Part shown: piece by piece, positions 7,976-17,438 of the stretch
How the letters are laid out: the number at the start of each line of letters is the position of its first letter
Numbering within the stretch: position 1 is the first letter of the stretch
Assembly (NCBI GenBank): GCA_945888325.1
Contig: CAMDAC010000008.1
Location: 47,114 to 111,113, forward strand
Direction of reading: 5' to 3'
DNA length: 64,000 nucleotides
Source of the DNA: Candidatus Sulfopaludibacter sp. SbA3
GTDB taxonomy: Bacteria > Pseudomonadota > Alphaproteobacteria > Caulobacterales > Hyphomonadaceae
Position numbers and translations under genes: made by a program
Notes under the pieces: model-generated
The model's database searches: none
Seen by the model: only the letters and a program-made list of their open reading frames with translations
What the model was told of the DNA's origin: nothing

Positions 7976-8924
7976 TCTCGCTCGGGTCGATGAACACGAC
8001 CTGGTGCTCGCCCGCCGCATTTTCGCCCGCCACGACGACGACGCCGCCCGGGAAGCCGCCGGCCGGCAGGGTGCCCTGCGCGGTGATGGCCGTGGGGTTG
8101 CGGGGCGCCTGGATGGTGATGCCGTCGCGCACGCCCACATCCATCGTGGTAAGGCCGTAGTCGGTCGAGATCTGGATCGGCTTGCCCTCTTCGAGCGACA
8201 GCAGCGCCGAATACTTGCCGCGCGTCAGCGAGGCCGAATCGTCCGACCGGGGGGAGGCGACCAGGGTGTCGTAGGCGAACACGCAGGACGTGACCGGGAA
8301 GTCCGTCTGGGTGGAGGCTTCCGGCGTCCAGGTCAGGTCGCCGTTGACTTCCGACAGCACGCCGGTGGTCAGCGACATGGAGTTGGCGAGCGTCCAGTAG
8401 GCTATCCGGATCAGCCCGCCTGCGCTGGAGTCGCCCGTGCAGAGGCCCTGGATGGCGCGTTCCTCCTTGATCGGCAGGTCGATCTGGGTGGGGGCCATCA
8501 GGCCCGGGCTGAACACATAGCCCTTGAGCTCGCCGGCCTGGGTAATGCCGGGGAACAGGGTTACCGCGGCGTCTCCGATACTGGTCGAGCGGCCATCGGC
8601 AATTGCCTTCAGACGGAAGAGCGACGGCTCGCCGATCTGCTCACCGTCCATGTTGAAGAAGTCGAGCCCGCCGCGTTCATACGCCACAGCAAGGATGGCG
8701 CCGCCGCCGGTCGACATCGCCACATCCCGGACGGGGCCGGAAAGGGGGCGGGTTGACCAGACGGCCGGAAGCTCCAATCCTGCAGTAATTGGGGCAGCTT
8801 TAGGGGGGGCTTCAGGGCCCTTTTCCTCGCGGGAACAAGCCACTGCGCCAAAAAGCACAATGGCCCCGGCAGCCGCGTTGACAAAGGGAGAAGCGGCGCT
8901 TAAACGCCAGCCCTTAATTTGCAT
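7950..8924 (-). CDS. Putative lipoprotein with phytase-like propeller features
   Basis: A 324-residue exported protein. The N-terminus is a signal sequence ending GAIVLFGAVAC followed by SREEKG, so Cys is a likely lipidation site although the lipobox is not canonical (Ala at -3). The mature part includes AVAYERGGLDFFNMDGEQIG, which resembles the GGL-x-x-YDLDG strand of beta-propeller phytases, and a later AIQGLC. The acidic calcium and phosphate ligands of true phytases are not clearly retained. The start at MQIKGW is preferred over an ATG 75 bp upstream that would enter rplM. The assignment is tentative; enzymatic activity is unproven. Confidence 0.65.
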   Translation of the reverse strand: MQIKGWRLSAASPFVNAAAGAIVLFGAVACSREEKGPEAPPKAAPITAGLELPAVWSTRPLSGPVRDVAMSTGGGAILAVAYERGGLDFFNMDGEQIGEPSLFRLKAIADGRSTSIGDAAVTLFPGITQAGELKGYVFSPGLMAPTQIDLPIKEERAIQGLCTGDSSAGGLIRIAYWTLANSMSLTTGVLSEVNGDLTWTPEASTQTDFPVTSCVFAYDTLVASPRSDDSASLTRGKYSALLSLEEGKPIQISTDYGLTTMDVGVRDGITIQAPRNPTAITAQGTLPAGGFPGGVVVVAGENAAGEHQVVFIDPSEITLEPITE

Positions 8925-8962
8925 TCCTGGAACTCCGAAATTGAGAGGCTCTGAGCAGAGCA

Positions 8963-9427
8963 ATGAAAACCTATAACGCACCAGTAGGCGTAGAGACAAA
9001 GTGGGTCGTGATCGACGCGACGGGCGTCGTCGTCGGACGGCTTGCTTCTTACGTCGCCAAACGTCTCCGCGGCAAGCACCGCCCTGACTTTACCCCCCAC
9101 GTCGACACCGGCGATCACGTCGTCGTGATCAACGCCGAGAAAGCTGTCTTCACGGGCAACAAGCTGACCGACAAGATCTATTACCGCCACACCGGCTACG
9201 CTGGCGGGATCAAGTCGACCACGGCAGGCAAGATCCTGTCCGGCCGCTTCCCGGAGCGCGCACTTGAACTCGCTGTGAAGCGCATGATGCCGCGTGAAAG
9301 CGCGCTGTCGCGCCAGCAGTTCGGCAAGCTTCGCATCTATGCCGGCGGTGAGCATCCGCACGTCGCCCAACAACCCGAGCTCGTCGACTTCAAATCGATG
9401 AACCGCAAGAACTCGAAAACGGCCTGA
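8963..9427 (+). CDS. rplM: 50S ribosomal protein L13
   Basis: A 154-residue protein matching bacterial L13 throughout ([17 protein letters not shown] at the N-terminus, the [12 protein letters not shown] core and the [11 protein letters not shown] region). It binds 23S rRNA early in large-subunit assembly. It starts 38 bp from the divergent lipoprotein gene and is followed after 5 bp by rpsI, the usual two-gene ribosomal operon. Confidence 0.99.
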   Translation: MKTYNAPVGVETKWVVIDATGVVVGRLASYVAKRLRGKHRPDFTPHVDTGDHVVVINAEKAVFTGNKLTDKIYYRHTGYAGGIKSTTAGKILSGRFPERALELAVKRMMPRESALSRQQFGKLRIYAGGEHPHVAQQPELVDFKSMNRKNSKTA

Positions 9428-9432
9428 TCCAC

Positions 9433-9915
9433 ATGACCGATACCTCCGCTTCCCTGAAAGACCTTGGCGCCATGACCGGCGCGCCGTCGGCACAGCCGGC
9501 CCTCAAGGTCGAACCGAAGATCGATGCCCAGGGCCGCGCCTATGGCACCGGCCGCCGCAAGGAAGCCACCGCCCGCGTCTGGATCAAGCGCGGCACCGGC
9601 AAGATCACCATCAACGGCCGGGATCAGGAAACCTACTTCGCACGTCCCGTTCTGCGCATGGTCATCGCCCAGCCGCTGATCGAAGCCGGCCGCGCGACCG
9701 AGTTTGACGTGATTTGTACCGTCAAGGGTTCGGGCCTCATGGGTCAGGCCGGCGCGGTTCGTCACGGCATTTCGCGCGCGCTCGTCGCGTTCGAGCCGGG
9801 CCTTCGCCCGGTGCTCAAGCCCTTCGGCTTCATGACGCGCGACCCGCGCGTCGTCGAACGCAAGAAGTACGGCAAGGCGAAAGCGCGCCGCAGCTTCCAG
9901 TTCTCGAAGCGCTGA
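9433..9915 (+). CDS. rpsI: 30S ribosomal protein S9
   Basis: A 160-residue S9. The N-terminal 30 residues are an extension common in alphaproteobacteria. The conserved body begins [14 protein letters not shown], and the C-terminal tail ends in basic residues finishing FQFSKR, which reach into the P site in the ribosome. It is co-transcribed with rplM and ended by a strong terminator. Confidence 0.99.
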   Translation: MTDTSASLKDLGAMTGAPSAQPALKVEPKIDAQGRAYGTGRRKEATARVWIKRGTGKITINGRDQETYFARPVLRMVIAQPLIEAGRATEFDVICTVKGSGLMGQAGAVRHGISRALVAFEPGLRPVLKPFGFMTRDPRVVERKKYGKAKARRSFQFSKR

Positions 9916-9942
9916 TCCGTTTACGGATTTACCGTGTTCAAG

Positions 9943-9973
9943 CGGGCGCTTCGGAGACGAAGCGCCCGTTTTT
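9943..9973 (+). terminator. Intrinsic terminator after rpsI
   Basis: 11-bp perfect stem CGGGCGCTTCG/CGAAGCGCCCG with a GAGA tetraloop followed by TTTTT and a second T-run. Confidence 0.92.
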
Positions 9974-10004
9974 GTTTTTGCCCTGATCCCGGAGGAGTGG
10001 GCGC

Positions 10005-10940
10005 ATGAAACCCAAAGTCTTCATCGATGGCGAAGCCGGAACCACCGGCCTGCAGATTGCGTCCCGCCTCAAGGCACGGGATGATCTCGAGGTCCTGTCG
10101 ATCGACGAGGCCAAGCGCAAGGATGCGGATGCGCGCGCGGCGATCATGAAGAAGGCGGACGCGGTGATCCTCTGCCTGCCGGACGATGCGGCGCGGCTGG
10201 CCGTGAGTCTCGTCGAGAATCCCAACACCGTGATCATCGATGCCTCGACCGCGCATCGCACGTCGCCGGGCTGGGTCTACGGGTTTCCGGAGATGGACCG
10301 CGGCCAGCGCGCCGCGATTGCGGCTTCGGCGCGGATCTCCAATCCGGGGTGCTACCCCACCGGCTTCATCGCGCTGGTGCGCCCGCTAGTCGTCTCCGGT
10401 TTGCTGCCGCCGGACTGGCCGGTCACCGTGAACGCCGTGTCCGGATATTCCGGCGGCGGAAAGCCGATGATCGCGGAGTTCGAGACGCGCGAGACGGAGG
10501 ACAATTTCCGCATCTACGCGCTGGGCCAGACGCACAAGCATCCGCCCGAGATGAAGAAGCACGCAGCGCTCGCGCATCTGCCTATGTTCTTGCCGTCCGT
10601 CGGCCGGTTCGCGCAGGGCATGATCATCGAGGTGCCGCTGCCGCTCTGGGCCTTGCCGAAGAAACCGAAGCGGGCGGCGGTGCACGCGATGCTGAAGGCC
10701 GCCTATCAGGGCGAGACCTTCGTCAAGGTGATCGGACTGGCCGAAGGTGACGCGCTCAAGACGCTGGGCGCCGAAGGCTGCAACGATACCAACCGGCTGG
10801 AGCTCTACGTGTTCGGCAATGATGAGCAGGCGCGCCTCGTCGCGCGGCTGGACAATCTCGGCAAGGGCGCCTCAGGCGCCGCCGTGCAGAACCTCAACAT
10901 CGCGCTGGGGCTGGATGAAAGCGCAGGCTTGGCGGGGTAG
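10005..10940 (+). CDS. argC: N-acetyl-gamma-glutamyl-phosphate reductase, short type
   Basis: A 311-residue NADPH-dependent reductase of arginine biosynthesis, converting N-acetylglutamyl phosphate to the semialdehyde. The N-terminal nucleotide site reads FIDGEAGTTGLQI (residues 6-18), and the catalytic cysteine is in the signature SNPGCYPTGF. Length and the EAGTTG motif fit the type 2 (short) ArgC. It sits after rplM-rpsI as in many alphaproteobacteria, but behind its own terminator gap; GGAGG lies just ahead of the ATG. Confidence 0.96.
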   Translation: MKPKVFIDGEAGTTGLQIASRLKARDDLEVLSIDEAKRKDADARAAIMKKADAVILCLPDDAARLAVSLVENPNTVIIDASTAHRTSPGWVYGFPEMDRGQRAAIAASARISNPGCYPTGFIALVRPLVVSGLLPPDWPVTVNAVSGYSGGGKPMIAEFETRETEDNFRIYALGQTHKHPPEMKKHAALAHLPMFLPSVGRFAQGMIIEVPLPLWALPKKPKRAAVHAMLKAAYQGETFVKVIGLAEGDALKTLGAEGCNDTNRLELYVFGNDEQARLVARLDNLGKGASGAAVQNLNIALGLDESAGLAG

Positions 10941-11042
10941 GGCTGCGTCCCTGCACAATCACCATCTGGCGCGGGAACATTTGCCGCTGGCATCCGTTGT
11001 GTTCGCGGGGTTCGTGTTGACCCGCCCCACATCGAGCACACA

Positions 11043-11411
11043 ATGACCACCAGCGACATCGCCGCCAGCGGACTGATCAGTTCAAGCAAGGTTGAAGGCA
11101 CGGCTGTCTTCAACGTCGAGGGCGACAAGCTCGGCTCGGTCGATTGCCTGATGATCGACAAACAGTCCGGCCAGGTCGCGTACACAGTCATGTCGTTCGG
11201 CGGCTTCCTCGGCCTCGGCGAGAAACGCCATCCGGTGCCCTGGGGCTCGATGAACTATGACAAGTCCAAGGATGTCTATGTCGTTAGTTTGTTCAAGGAC
11301 GAACTGGAAGCCGCGCCAAACCTCAATCCCGGTGAATACGGCCAGCTCGGCGACCGCGCCTATGAGGAAACGGTGTACACGCACTACAAGGCCGAGCCTT
11401 ACTGGCTCTGA
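11043..11411 (+). CDS. PRC-barrel domain protein
   Basis: A 122-residue soluble protein consisting mainly of one PRC-barrel domain (VFNVEGDKLGSVDCLMIDK, then GQVAYTVMSFGGFLG). Stand-alone PRC-barrel proteins are widespread and poorly characterised; in photosynthetic relatives a related domain docks in the reaction centre. It has no signal peptide. Its stop is 7 bp from the end of the convergent phaC gene. Confidence 0.85.
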   Translation: MTTSDIAASGLISSSKVEGTAVFNVEGDKLGSVDCLMIDKQSGQVAYTVMSFGGFLGLGEKRHPVPWGSMNYDKSKDVYVVSLFKDELEAAPNLNPGEYGQLGDRAYEETVYTHYKAEPYWL

Positions 11412-11418
11412 CCGAATG

Positions 11419-13251
11419 CTATTTCGGCGGCAACGGGATGTCGGCGAGGCGCACCTTGGCGTAAGTGCCGGGCGCCGCGCCGAGGCCCATGTCTTTCGGC
11501 TGCACAGCGGTGACCTTCCGGCCCGATTTGGGGCGCAGCCAGTCCCACCAGGTCGGCCACCAGCTGCCGCCGATTTCCGTGGATGTCTCCAGCCACTCGT
11601 TCGCCGAGGCGCCGAGTTTGCCGGGGTTCACCCAGTGTTGATACTTCTTGGCGTCCGGATGGTTCACCACGCCGGCGATGTGGCCCGAACCCGAGAGCAC
11701 GAACGTCGCGTCCCCGCCATAAAGTTTCGCCGTGCGGAACACGCTCTCGTAAGGCACGATATGGTCGTCCTTCGAAGCCTGCAGCATGACCGGGATGGTG
11801 ATGTTCTTCGGGTCGATCTTTAGTCCGAGTACGGTATATTCGCCCTGGGCAAGCCGGTTCTCGGAATAGCATTCCTTCAGATATCGCCGGTGGACGGGAC
11901 CGGGGATATTGGTCTGGTCGGCGTTCCAGTAGAGCAGGTCGAACGGGCGCGGCGGCTTGCCGAGCATGTACATGTCCACGACATAGCGCCAGACGAGATC
12001 GATCGGGCGCAGCCAGTTGAAGGTCTCGTACATGTCCTTGCCGGGCATGATGCCGCCATGCTCGTCGATCAAGCCGTAGACATAATCCCGGCCCGGACCA
12101 TCGGTGAACACTTTCAGGTCGCCGGCGAGTTCGAAGTCGGACTGTGAGGCGAAGAAGGTGGCGGAGGAAATCTTGTCATACCCGGTGGCCGACATGTGGG
12201 CGAGGGCGGAGGTGAGCAGCGTGCCGCCGATACAATAGCCGACCGCGTTCAGCGACTTCGCTCCTGAGGCCTGCAACGCGCCTTCTACGGCGGCATAGAT
12301 GCCTTTCTTGACGTAATCGTCCCAATCATAATCCATCGTCACCTTGTCGGCCGAGCGCCAGGAGACGACGAACACCGTGAGGCCCCGGTCGACGAGCCAG
12401 CGGATCATCGAGTTCTCGGCGCGCAGGTCGAGGATGTAGAACTTGTTGATCCAGGGCGGGAAGATCAGCAGCGGTTTCGAATAGGCCTGCGGCTGCGACG
12501 GCGCATACTGGATCAGTTCGAGCAGGTCGTTACGGAAGACGACTTCGCCGGGCGCGGTGGCGATGTTCACGCCGACTTCAAACGGCGTCTCGTCCGTCTG
12601 CGAAATGTAGAGCTTGCCATTGCCCTTGCGGACATCCTCGCGCGCCATGCGCAGGCCCGCGAGCACGCTTTCGCCGCCGCTTTCCATGAAGGTGCGCAGG
12701 GCCTGCGGGTTGGTGCCGAGGAAGTTGGTGGGCGAGAGGCTTTCGGTCAGCAGCTGCATGAAGAATCGCGCGCGCAGCTGCACGGCCGGATCCATGCCGG
12801 TCGCGCGGTCCGCGAGGCTGTTCATCCACTTGGAATTCACATCATAGGCCTTGCGGATGAACTTGAAGGCGGGGTTCACCTGCCATTCGGGGTCCGAGAA
12901 CCGCTTGTCCTTTTCCTTCGGGGATTCCTGCGAGATCGTCTCGGAGACCATCTCCTGCCAGAGCTTCATCCAGCCCTGCATCAGCTCGAGGTTGGCCTGC
13001 ATCATCGCCATCGGGTTCATGGCGAGGCTCTGGCCGACTTCGCGGAACGCGTCGGTGGCGCCCATAGGGTCGCCCTTGGTGACCGTGGCGAGGGGCCCGG
13101 AGCCGGTCATCACCTCGGCCATCAGGGCCTGGGACTCGGTATTGGCGAGCGCCAGCGTCGTCATCAGGATTTGCCAGCGCATCGGATCCTGCGCCGCCAT
13201 AAGCGCCGCAAGCGGTTCCTGACCCGAGGTTGGTGGGTTGGCGCTGCTCAT
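11419..13251 (-). CDS. phaC: Class I poly(3-hydroxyalkanoate) synthase
   Basis: A 610-residue PHA synthase that polymerises (R)-3-hydroxyacyl-CoA at the surface of storage granules. The lipase-like box is GYCIGG with the catalytic Cys at about residue 340. A long N-terminal domain (about 250 residues) and the later DHIVPYES and GSGHIAGVVNHP segments carry the Asp and His of the triad. Length is typical of class I enzymes that work without PhaE or PhaR subunits. The start at MSSANPP has AGGA upstream; an ATG 33 bp earlier is possible. No phaA or phaB lies nearby. The gene is divergent from the lipoprotein at 13323. Confidence 0.96.
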   Translation of the reverse strand: MSSANPPTSGQEPLAALMAAQDPMRWQILMTTLALANTESQALMAEVMTGSGPLATVTKGDPMGATDAFREVGQSLAMNPMAMMQANLELMQGWMKLWQEMVSETISQESPKEKDKRFSDPEWQVNPAFKFIRKAYDVNSKWMNSLADRATGMDPAVQLRARFFMQLLTESLSPTNFLGTNPQALRTFMESGGESVLAGLRMAREDVRKGNGKLYISQTDETPFEVGVNIATAPGEVVFRNDLLELIQYAPSQPQAYSKPLLIFPPWINKFYILDLRAENSMIRWLVDRGLTVFVVSWRSADKVTMDYDWDDYVKKGIYAAVEGALQASGAKSLNAVGYCIGGTLLTSALAHMSATGYDKISSATFFASQSDFELAGDLKVFTDGPGRDYVYGLIDEHGGIMPGKDMYETFNWLRPIDLVWRYVVDMYMLGKPPRPFDLLYWNADQTNIPGPVHRRYLKECYSENRLAQGEYTVLGLKIDPKNITIPVMLQASKDDHIVPYESVFRTAKLYGGDATFVLSGSGHIAGVVNHPDAKKYQHWVNPGKLGASANEWLETSTEIGGSWWPTWWDWLRPKSGRKVTAVQPKDMGLGAAPGTYAKVRLADIPLPPK

Positions 13252-13322
13252 AGGTCCTAGTTTTGCCCTGTTTCTTGGGCTCATCTATCCATCACAATGT
13301 TTGTGATTTAATGAGATTAACC

Positions 13323-13754
13323 ATGAAAAACACGGCGATTCTCCTGTGCGGCGTGCCGCTTTTGCTGGCATCTGCGTGTACCTCTTCGTTTTCGAAGGTG
13401 CGCGGCGCCCTTTACGATGCGCCGGAATGGTATGAAGCGCGCCGGACCGAGATCCGGGGCGAGGGCTATCCGGCGATCGCCGATATCCCCACCGTGGACG
13501 CAAACTGGAAGCCTGGCGAGGGGCTGGCGGCCTCCGGCGAGGAAATCGCGGTGATTCAGGCGGCCTTTGCGGCAGATGCGCGGGCACAGGCCCCGGCGGC
13601 CGGCGCGGCGGAAATCGCGGCCGTGGTGGCGGAAATCCAGGGCGAATTCGAGCCCGGCCTGCCCCCCGGCGAATTCTTCACAGAGACCGAGATTGCGGCG
13701 ATCCGGGCGAGTTTCAACGTGCCGCGCGTGACCGAAGGCGTGATCTCCCAATGA
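13323..13754 (+). CDS. Small putative lipoprotein
   Basis: A 143-residue exported protein. The N-terminus MKNTAILLCGVPLLLASAC is a lipoprotein-like signal sequence with Cys19 as the candidate modified residue. The mature part is Ala/Glu-rich with no catalytic motif that I can see. The ATG at 13323 is preferred over an open frame 60 bp longer that overlaps the phaC start region. Its stop overlaps the start of the following aminotransferase (ATGA), so they form one translationally coupled unit, which is an unexpected pairing for a biosynthetic enzyme. Function unknown. Confidence 0.75.
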   Translation: MKNTAILLCGVPLLLASACTSSFSKVRGALYDAPEWYEARRTEIRGEGYPAIADIPTVDANWKPGEGLAASGEEIAVIQAAFAADARAQAPAAGAAEIAAVVAEIQGEFEPGLPPGEFFTETEIAAIRASFNVPRVTEGVISQ

Positions 13755-14962
13755 TCAATACAGATTTCCACAAGATCCGGCGGCTGCCGCCCTACGTCTT
13801 CGAACAGGTTAACCGGACCAAGGCGGCCCTGCGCGCCAAGGGCGCAGACATCATCGACCTCGGCATGGGCAACCCGGACCTGCCGACGCCCAAGCATATT
13901 GTCGACAAGCTGGTCGAGACCGCCCGCAAGCCGGACGTCAACGGCTATTCCGCCTCGCGCGGCATTCCGGGCCTGCGCCGTGCACAGGCCGACTATTACA
14001 AGCGCCGCTTCGGCGTCACGCTCGACAAGGACCGCGAGATCATCGTCACGCTCGGCTCGAAGGAAGGCTTTGCCAACCTCGCCCAGGCGATCAGCGCGCC
14101 GGGCGATGTCATCCTCGCGCCGGATCCGTCCTATCCGCTCCACCATTTCGGCTTCATCATCGCCGGCGCCTCGATCCGCGGCGTGCCCGCGCATACGCCG
14201 GAACAATACCTGTCGAACCTTGGCCGCGCCGTGCGCTATTCCGTGCCGCCGCCGACCGCCATGGTGCTCTGCTTCCCGTCGAACCCGACCGCCGCTGTCT
14301 GCGACCTCGACTTCTACAAGGAAGCCGTGAAGTTCGCGAAGAAGCACGATCTCTGGATCCTGTCGGACCTCGCCTACAACGAAATCTATTTCGACGAGCC
14401 CACCCCCTCGATCCTGCAGGTCGACGGCGCGAAGGATATCGCGGTCGAATTCACCACCATGTCGAAAACCTATTCGATGGCCGGCTGGCGCGTCGGCTTC
14501 GTGGCGGGCAATGACAAGCTGATCGCCGCGCTCGCCCGCGTGAAATCCTATCTCGATTACGGCGCCTACACGCCGATCCAGGTCGCCGCTGTCGCAGCCC
14601 TCGATGGCCCGCAGGACTGCGTGGAGGATATCCGCCGGATCTACCGTACACGGCGCGATGCGCTGGTGGAGAGCTTCACGCGCGCCGGCTGGCCGGTGCC
14701 GAGCCCCAAGGCCTCGATGTTCGCCTGGGCTCCGATCCCGGAGAAACTCCGCCATCTCGGCAGCCTCGAATTCTCGATCCAGCTGATCAACGAAGCCCAC
14801 GTCGCCGTCGCCCCCGGCGCCGGCTTCGGCGAGCACGGCGACGACTATGTCCGCATCGCCCTCGTCGAAAACGAGCAACGCATCCGCCAGGCCGGCCGCA
14901 ATATCCGCAAATTCCTCGCCGCCCACGGCGTCAAGGAAATCAAGCCGGTAGCGGCGGAGTAA
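13751..14962 (+). CDS. PLP-dependent aminotransferase, AlaC-like
   Basis: A 403-residue fold-type I class I/II aminotransferase. Conserved parts include DLGMGNPDLPTPKHI near the N-terminus, the substrate-side FPSNPTAAV, the SDLAYNEIYFD acidic loop and the PLP lysine in MSKTYSMAGWRVGF, with the arginine in YVRIALVE. The sequence closely follows the alanine-synthesising AlaC/YfdZ group, and this gene is often placed before hom in alphaproteobacteria. It would interconvert glutamate/pyruvate with alanine/2-oxoglutarate, though a role in methionine or threonine-family metabolism is also possible. It is cytoplasmic. Confidence 0.93.
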   Translation: MINTDFHKIRRLPPYVFEQVNRTKAALRAKGADIIDLGMGNPDLPTPKHIVDKLVETARKPDVNGYSASRGIPGLRRAQADYYKRRFGVTLDKDREIIVTLGSKEGFANLAQAISAPGDVILAPDPSYPLHHFGFIIAGASIRGVPAHTPEQYLSNLGRAVRYSVPPPTAMVLCFPSNPTAAVCDLDFYKEAVKFAKKHDLWILSDLAYNEIYFDEPTPSILQVDGAKDIAVEFTTMSKTYSMAGWRVGFVAGNDKLIAALARVKSYLDYGAYTPIQVAAVAALDGPQDCVEDIRRIYRTRRDALVESFTRAGWPVPSPKASMFAWAPIPEKLRHLGSLEFSIQLINEAHVAVAPGAGFGEHGDDYVRIALVENEQRIRQAGRNIRKFLAAHGVKEIKPVAAE

Positions 14963-14979
14963 CCTTTCCTTGAACCCAT

Positions 14980-15016
14980 CTCCCGCATGCGGGAGGGGGC
15001 AGGGGTGAGGGGCTTC
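14980..15016. repeat. REP-like intergenic palindrome
   Basis: A perfect 16-bp palindrome CTCCCGCATGCGGGAG followed by GGGGCAGGGGTGAGG. The CTCCC/GGGAG plus GGGGTGAGGG pattern recurs in part at 17418-17437 and 59526-59603. Confidence 0.5.
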
Positions 15017-15119
15017 TCCGGACGCATGCACCCTTGCCGGGTAAACCCGCCCTCAGGGCTTCCGCAGGACCCCCAAACCGGCTATTGCCCCCTCCAAACC
15101 GTAGCGTAAGGGGCGCCCG

Positions 15120-16403
15120 ATGGGGCCGTTGAGAATTGGGATTGCAGGCTTGGGCCATGTCGGCGCCGGGCTGATCGAACTGGTGCAGCGCCAGGACCGC
15201 CTGCGGCTGCCCGGCCGCGTCGAGATTGCGGGTGTGAGCGCCCGCTCGCAGAGCCGCAACCGCCCGGTCAACACCGACAGCTACCCTTGGTTCGATGACG
15301 CCGCGACCCTCGCCGAAGACCCCAACGTAGACGTATTCGTCGAACTGATCGGCGGCTCCGATGGCCCCGCCAAGTTCGCCGTCGAATCTGCCCTCAAGGC
15401 GGGCAAGCACGTCGTCACCGCCAACAAGGCGCTGATCGCCAAGCATGGCATCGCGCTCGCTGCCCTCGCCGCCGAGAAGCATGTGGATCTCCTGTTCGAA
15501 GCGGCCGTCGCGGGCGGCATCCCGGTCGTCCGTGTACTGCGCGACAGTCTCGTCGGCACCGAAGTCAAACGCGTCTCCGGCATCCTCAACGGCACCTGCA
15601 ACTTCATCACGAGCACCATGCTCGAGACCGGCCGCGCCTACGAGGAAGTGCTCGCGGAAGCGCAGAAGCGCGGCTATGCCGAGGCCGACCCCACGCTCGA
15701 CGTTTCCGGCATGGACGCTGCCCACAAGGCCGCCATCCTCTCCGCCATAGCCTTCTCGGCAGACCTCGATTTCTCCAAGGTCGAAGTGCGCGGCATCGAG
15801 GAAATCGGCCTGCTCGACCTGCGCCTCGCAGACCGTCTCGGCTTCCGCATCAAGCTGATCGCCGAAGGCGTGCTCACCAAGGCCGGCGTCGTTTGCCGCG
15901 TCGAGCCGATGGCCCTGCCGCACGCCCATGCGCTCGCCCGCGTTGATGGCTCGCTCAACGCCGTCCGCATCGAAGGCGACCCGCTGGGCGCCGTCGTGCT
16001 CACCGGTCCCGGCGCCGGCTCCGGCCCCACCGCCAGCGCCGTGATGGGCGATGTCGCGAAACTTTTCCGCCCCGCCATCCGCAACGCCTTCGGCCGCGCG
16101 CAGCACCACGTCGCGCAGCCCTTCGTCAGCGGTGATGCCTCCGAAATCGCGCCCTTCTTCCTCCGTGTACGGCTCGCCGACAAGCCGGGCACACTCGCCG
16201 CGCTGACCGAAGCGCTGGCCGAGGAAGGCGTCTCGGTCGACAAGCTGCTGCAGGATTCCGCCGACGAGAGCGGCGCCAGCCCCGTTGCCGTCGTCACCCA
16301 CCGCTGCCCCCGCGCGCAGATGCAGGCTGCTGTTAACCGGATTGCGAAACTGTCGGTCTCAGTCGAGGACCCGCGCCTCATCCGCATCGAAGCGGCAAGC
16401 TAA
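15120..16403 (+). CDS. hom: Homoserine dehydrogenase
   Basis: A 427-residue NAD(P)-dependent enzyme reducing aspartate semialdehyde to homoserine, the branch point to threonine and methionine. The Rossmann motif is GIAGLGHVGAGL. The catalytic domain has NGTCNFITSTM, YAEADPTLDVSGMDAAHKAA and the lysine region. A C-terminal ACT domain (from about residue 345, VRLADKPGTLAALTEAL) implies feedback control, probably by threonine. It lies between the aminotransferase and glpX in a conserved alphaproteobacterial order. Confidence 0.97.
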   Translation: MGPLRIGIAGLGHVGAGLIELVQRQDRLRLPGRVEIAGVSARSQSRNRPVNTDSYPWFDDAATLAEDPNVDVFVELIGGSDGPAKFAVESALKAGKHVVTANKALIAKHGIALAALAAEKHVDLLFEAAVAGGIPVVRVLRDSLVGTEVKRVSGILNGTCNFITSTMLETGRAYEEVLAEAQKRGYAEADPTLDVSGMDAAHKAAILSAIAFSADLDFSKVEVRGIEEIGLLDLRLADRLGFRIKLIAEGVLTKAGVVCRVEPMALPHAHALARVDGSLNAVRIEGDPLGAVVLTGPGAGSGPTASAVMGDVAKLFRPAIRNAFGRAQHHVAQPFVSGDASEIAPFFLRVRLADKPGTLAALTEALAEEGVSVDKLLQDSADESGASPVAVVTHRCPRAQMQAAVNRIAKLSVSVEDPRLIRIEAAS

Positions 16404-16456
16404 TTGCTTCGTCCAAGAGTTAACTGTCCCGAATTCCCGCCCGTGGAGAAAAACGT

Positions 16457-17410
16457 ATGAAAAACAACGTTCTGACGCCGAGCCTCGCCGATGCGATGGT
16501 GCGGGTCACGGAACTCGCCGCGATCTCGGCTTCGAAGGAAGTGGGCCGGGGTGACGAAAAGAAGGCCGATGCCGCCGCCGTGGACGCTATGCGTTCGGCC
16601 TTCAACGAGGTCGAATTCAAGGGCCGCGTCGTGATCGGCGAAGGCGAGCGGGACGAAGCCCCGATGCTCTACATCGGCGAGGAAGTCGGCACCGGGAAGG
16701 GCCCCGAGATCGACATCGCGCTCGACCCGCTGGAAGGCACGACGCTGACCGCCAAGGCCATGGCCAACGCGCTCGCCGTGCTCGCGATCGCCCCGCGCGG
16801 CGGCCTGCTCTACGCGCCGGACACGTATATGGACAAGATCGCCATCGGCCCGGGCTTCCCCGAAGGCCTCATCAGCCTCGACGCCTCGCCCGCCGACAAC
16901 ATCAAGGCGCTCGCCAAGGCCGCCAAGCGCAAGGTCGAAGATATGACCGTTTGCGTGCTCGACCGTCCGCGCCACCAGGACATCATCGACTCCCTACGCT
17001 CCGCCGGCGCGCGCATCTCGCTAATCACCGATGGTGACGTCGCCGGCGTGATTGCAACAACCGACGCCGCCACCGGCATCGACATGTATGTCGGCCAGGG
17101 CGGCGCACCGGAAGGCGTGCTCGCCGCTGCGGCGCTGAAGTGCGTCGGCGGACAGATGTTCGGCCGCCTCGTCTTCCGCAATGATGACGAGAAGAAGCGC
17201 GCCGCCCGCACCGGCATTACCGATTTCGGCAAGACCTATTCGCTGAACGAACTCGCCTCTGGCGACACCGTTTTCTGCGCCACGGGTGTCACCAACGGCA
17301 CCATGCTGAACGGCGTGCACCACAAGGACGGCCGCGTCCACACGCACACGCTCGTGATGACATCCACGGACGGAATGGTCCGCTACGTGCGCAGCTCGCG
17401 GAAGGTTTGA
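16457..17410 (+). CDS. glpX: Class II fructose-1,6-bisphosphatase
   Basis: A 317-residue GlpX-type phosphatase of gluconeogenesis. Metal-binding and active-site segments are visible: VVIGEGERDEAPMLYIGE, IDIALDPLEGTTLTAK, LDRPRHQDII and ITDGDVAG. It follows hom by 53 bp with GGAGAA before the ATG and is likely co-transcribed with it. With eda in the same window it fits a cell that can make sugars from acids. It is cytoplasmic. Confidence 0.96.
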   Translation: MKNNVLTPSLADAMVRVTELAAISASKEVGRGDEKKADAAAVDAMRSAFNEVEFKGRVVIGEGERDEAPMLYIGEEVGTGKGPEIDIALDPLEGTTLTAKAMANALAVLAIAPRGGLLYAPDTYMDKIAIGPGFPEGLISLDASPADNIKALAKAAKRKVEDMTVCVLDRPRHQDIIDSLRSAGARISLITDGDVAGVIATTDAATGIDMYVGQGGAPEGVLAAAALKCVGGQMFGRLVFRNDDEKKRAARTGITDFGKTYSLNELASGDTVFCATGVTNGTMLNGVHHKDGRVHTHTLVMTSTDGMVRYVRSSRKV

Positions 17411-17417
17411 TCTGAAC

Positions 17418-17437
17418 CCCTCTCCCAAAGGAGAGGG
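17418..17437. repeat. Hairpin between convergent glpX and GNAT genes
   Basis: 8-bp stem CCCTCTCC/GGAGAGGG with a 4-nt CAAA loop and no T-run on either side. It fills the whole space between the two convergent stops and belongs to the CCCTCTCC-type intergenic repeats of the window. Confidence 0.5.
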
Positions 17438-17438
17438 C

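Noticed and set aside
13556..15031. Very long open frame on the minus strand opposite the aminotransferase gene
   Set aside because: Antisense shadow of a high-GC gene with a strong protein match on the other strand; the translated sequence is low in structure and has no motifs.
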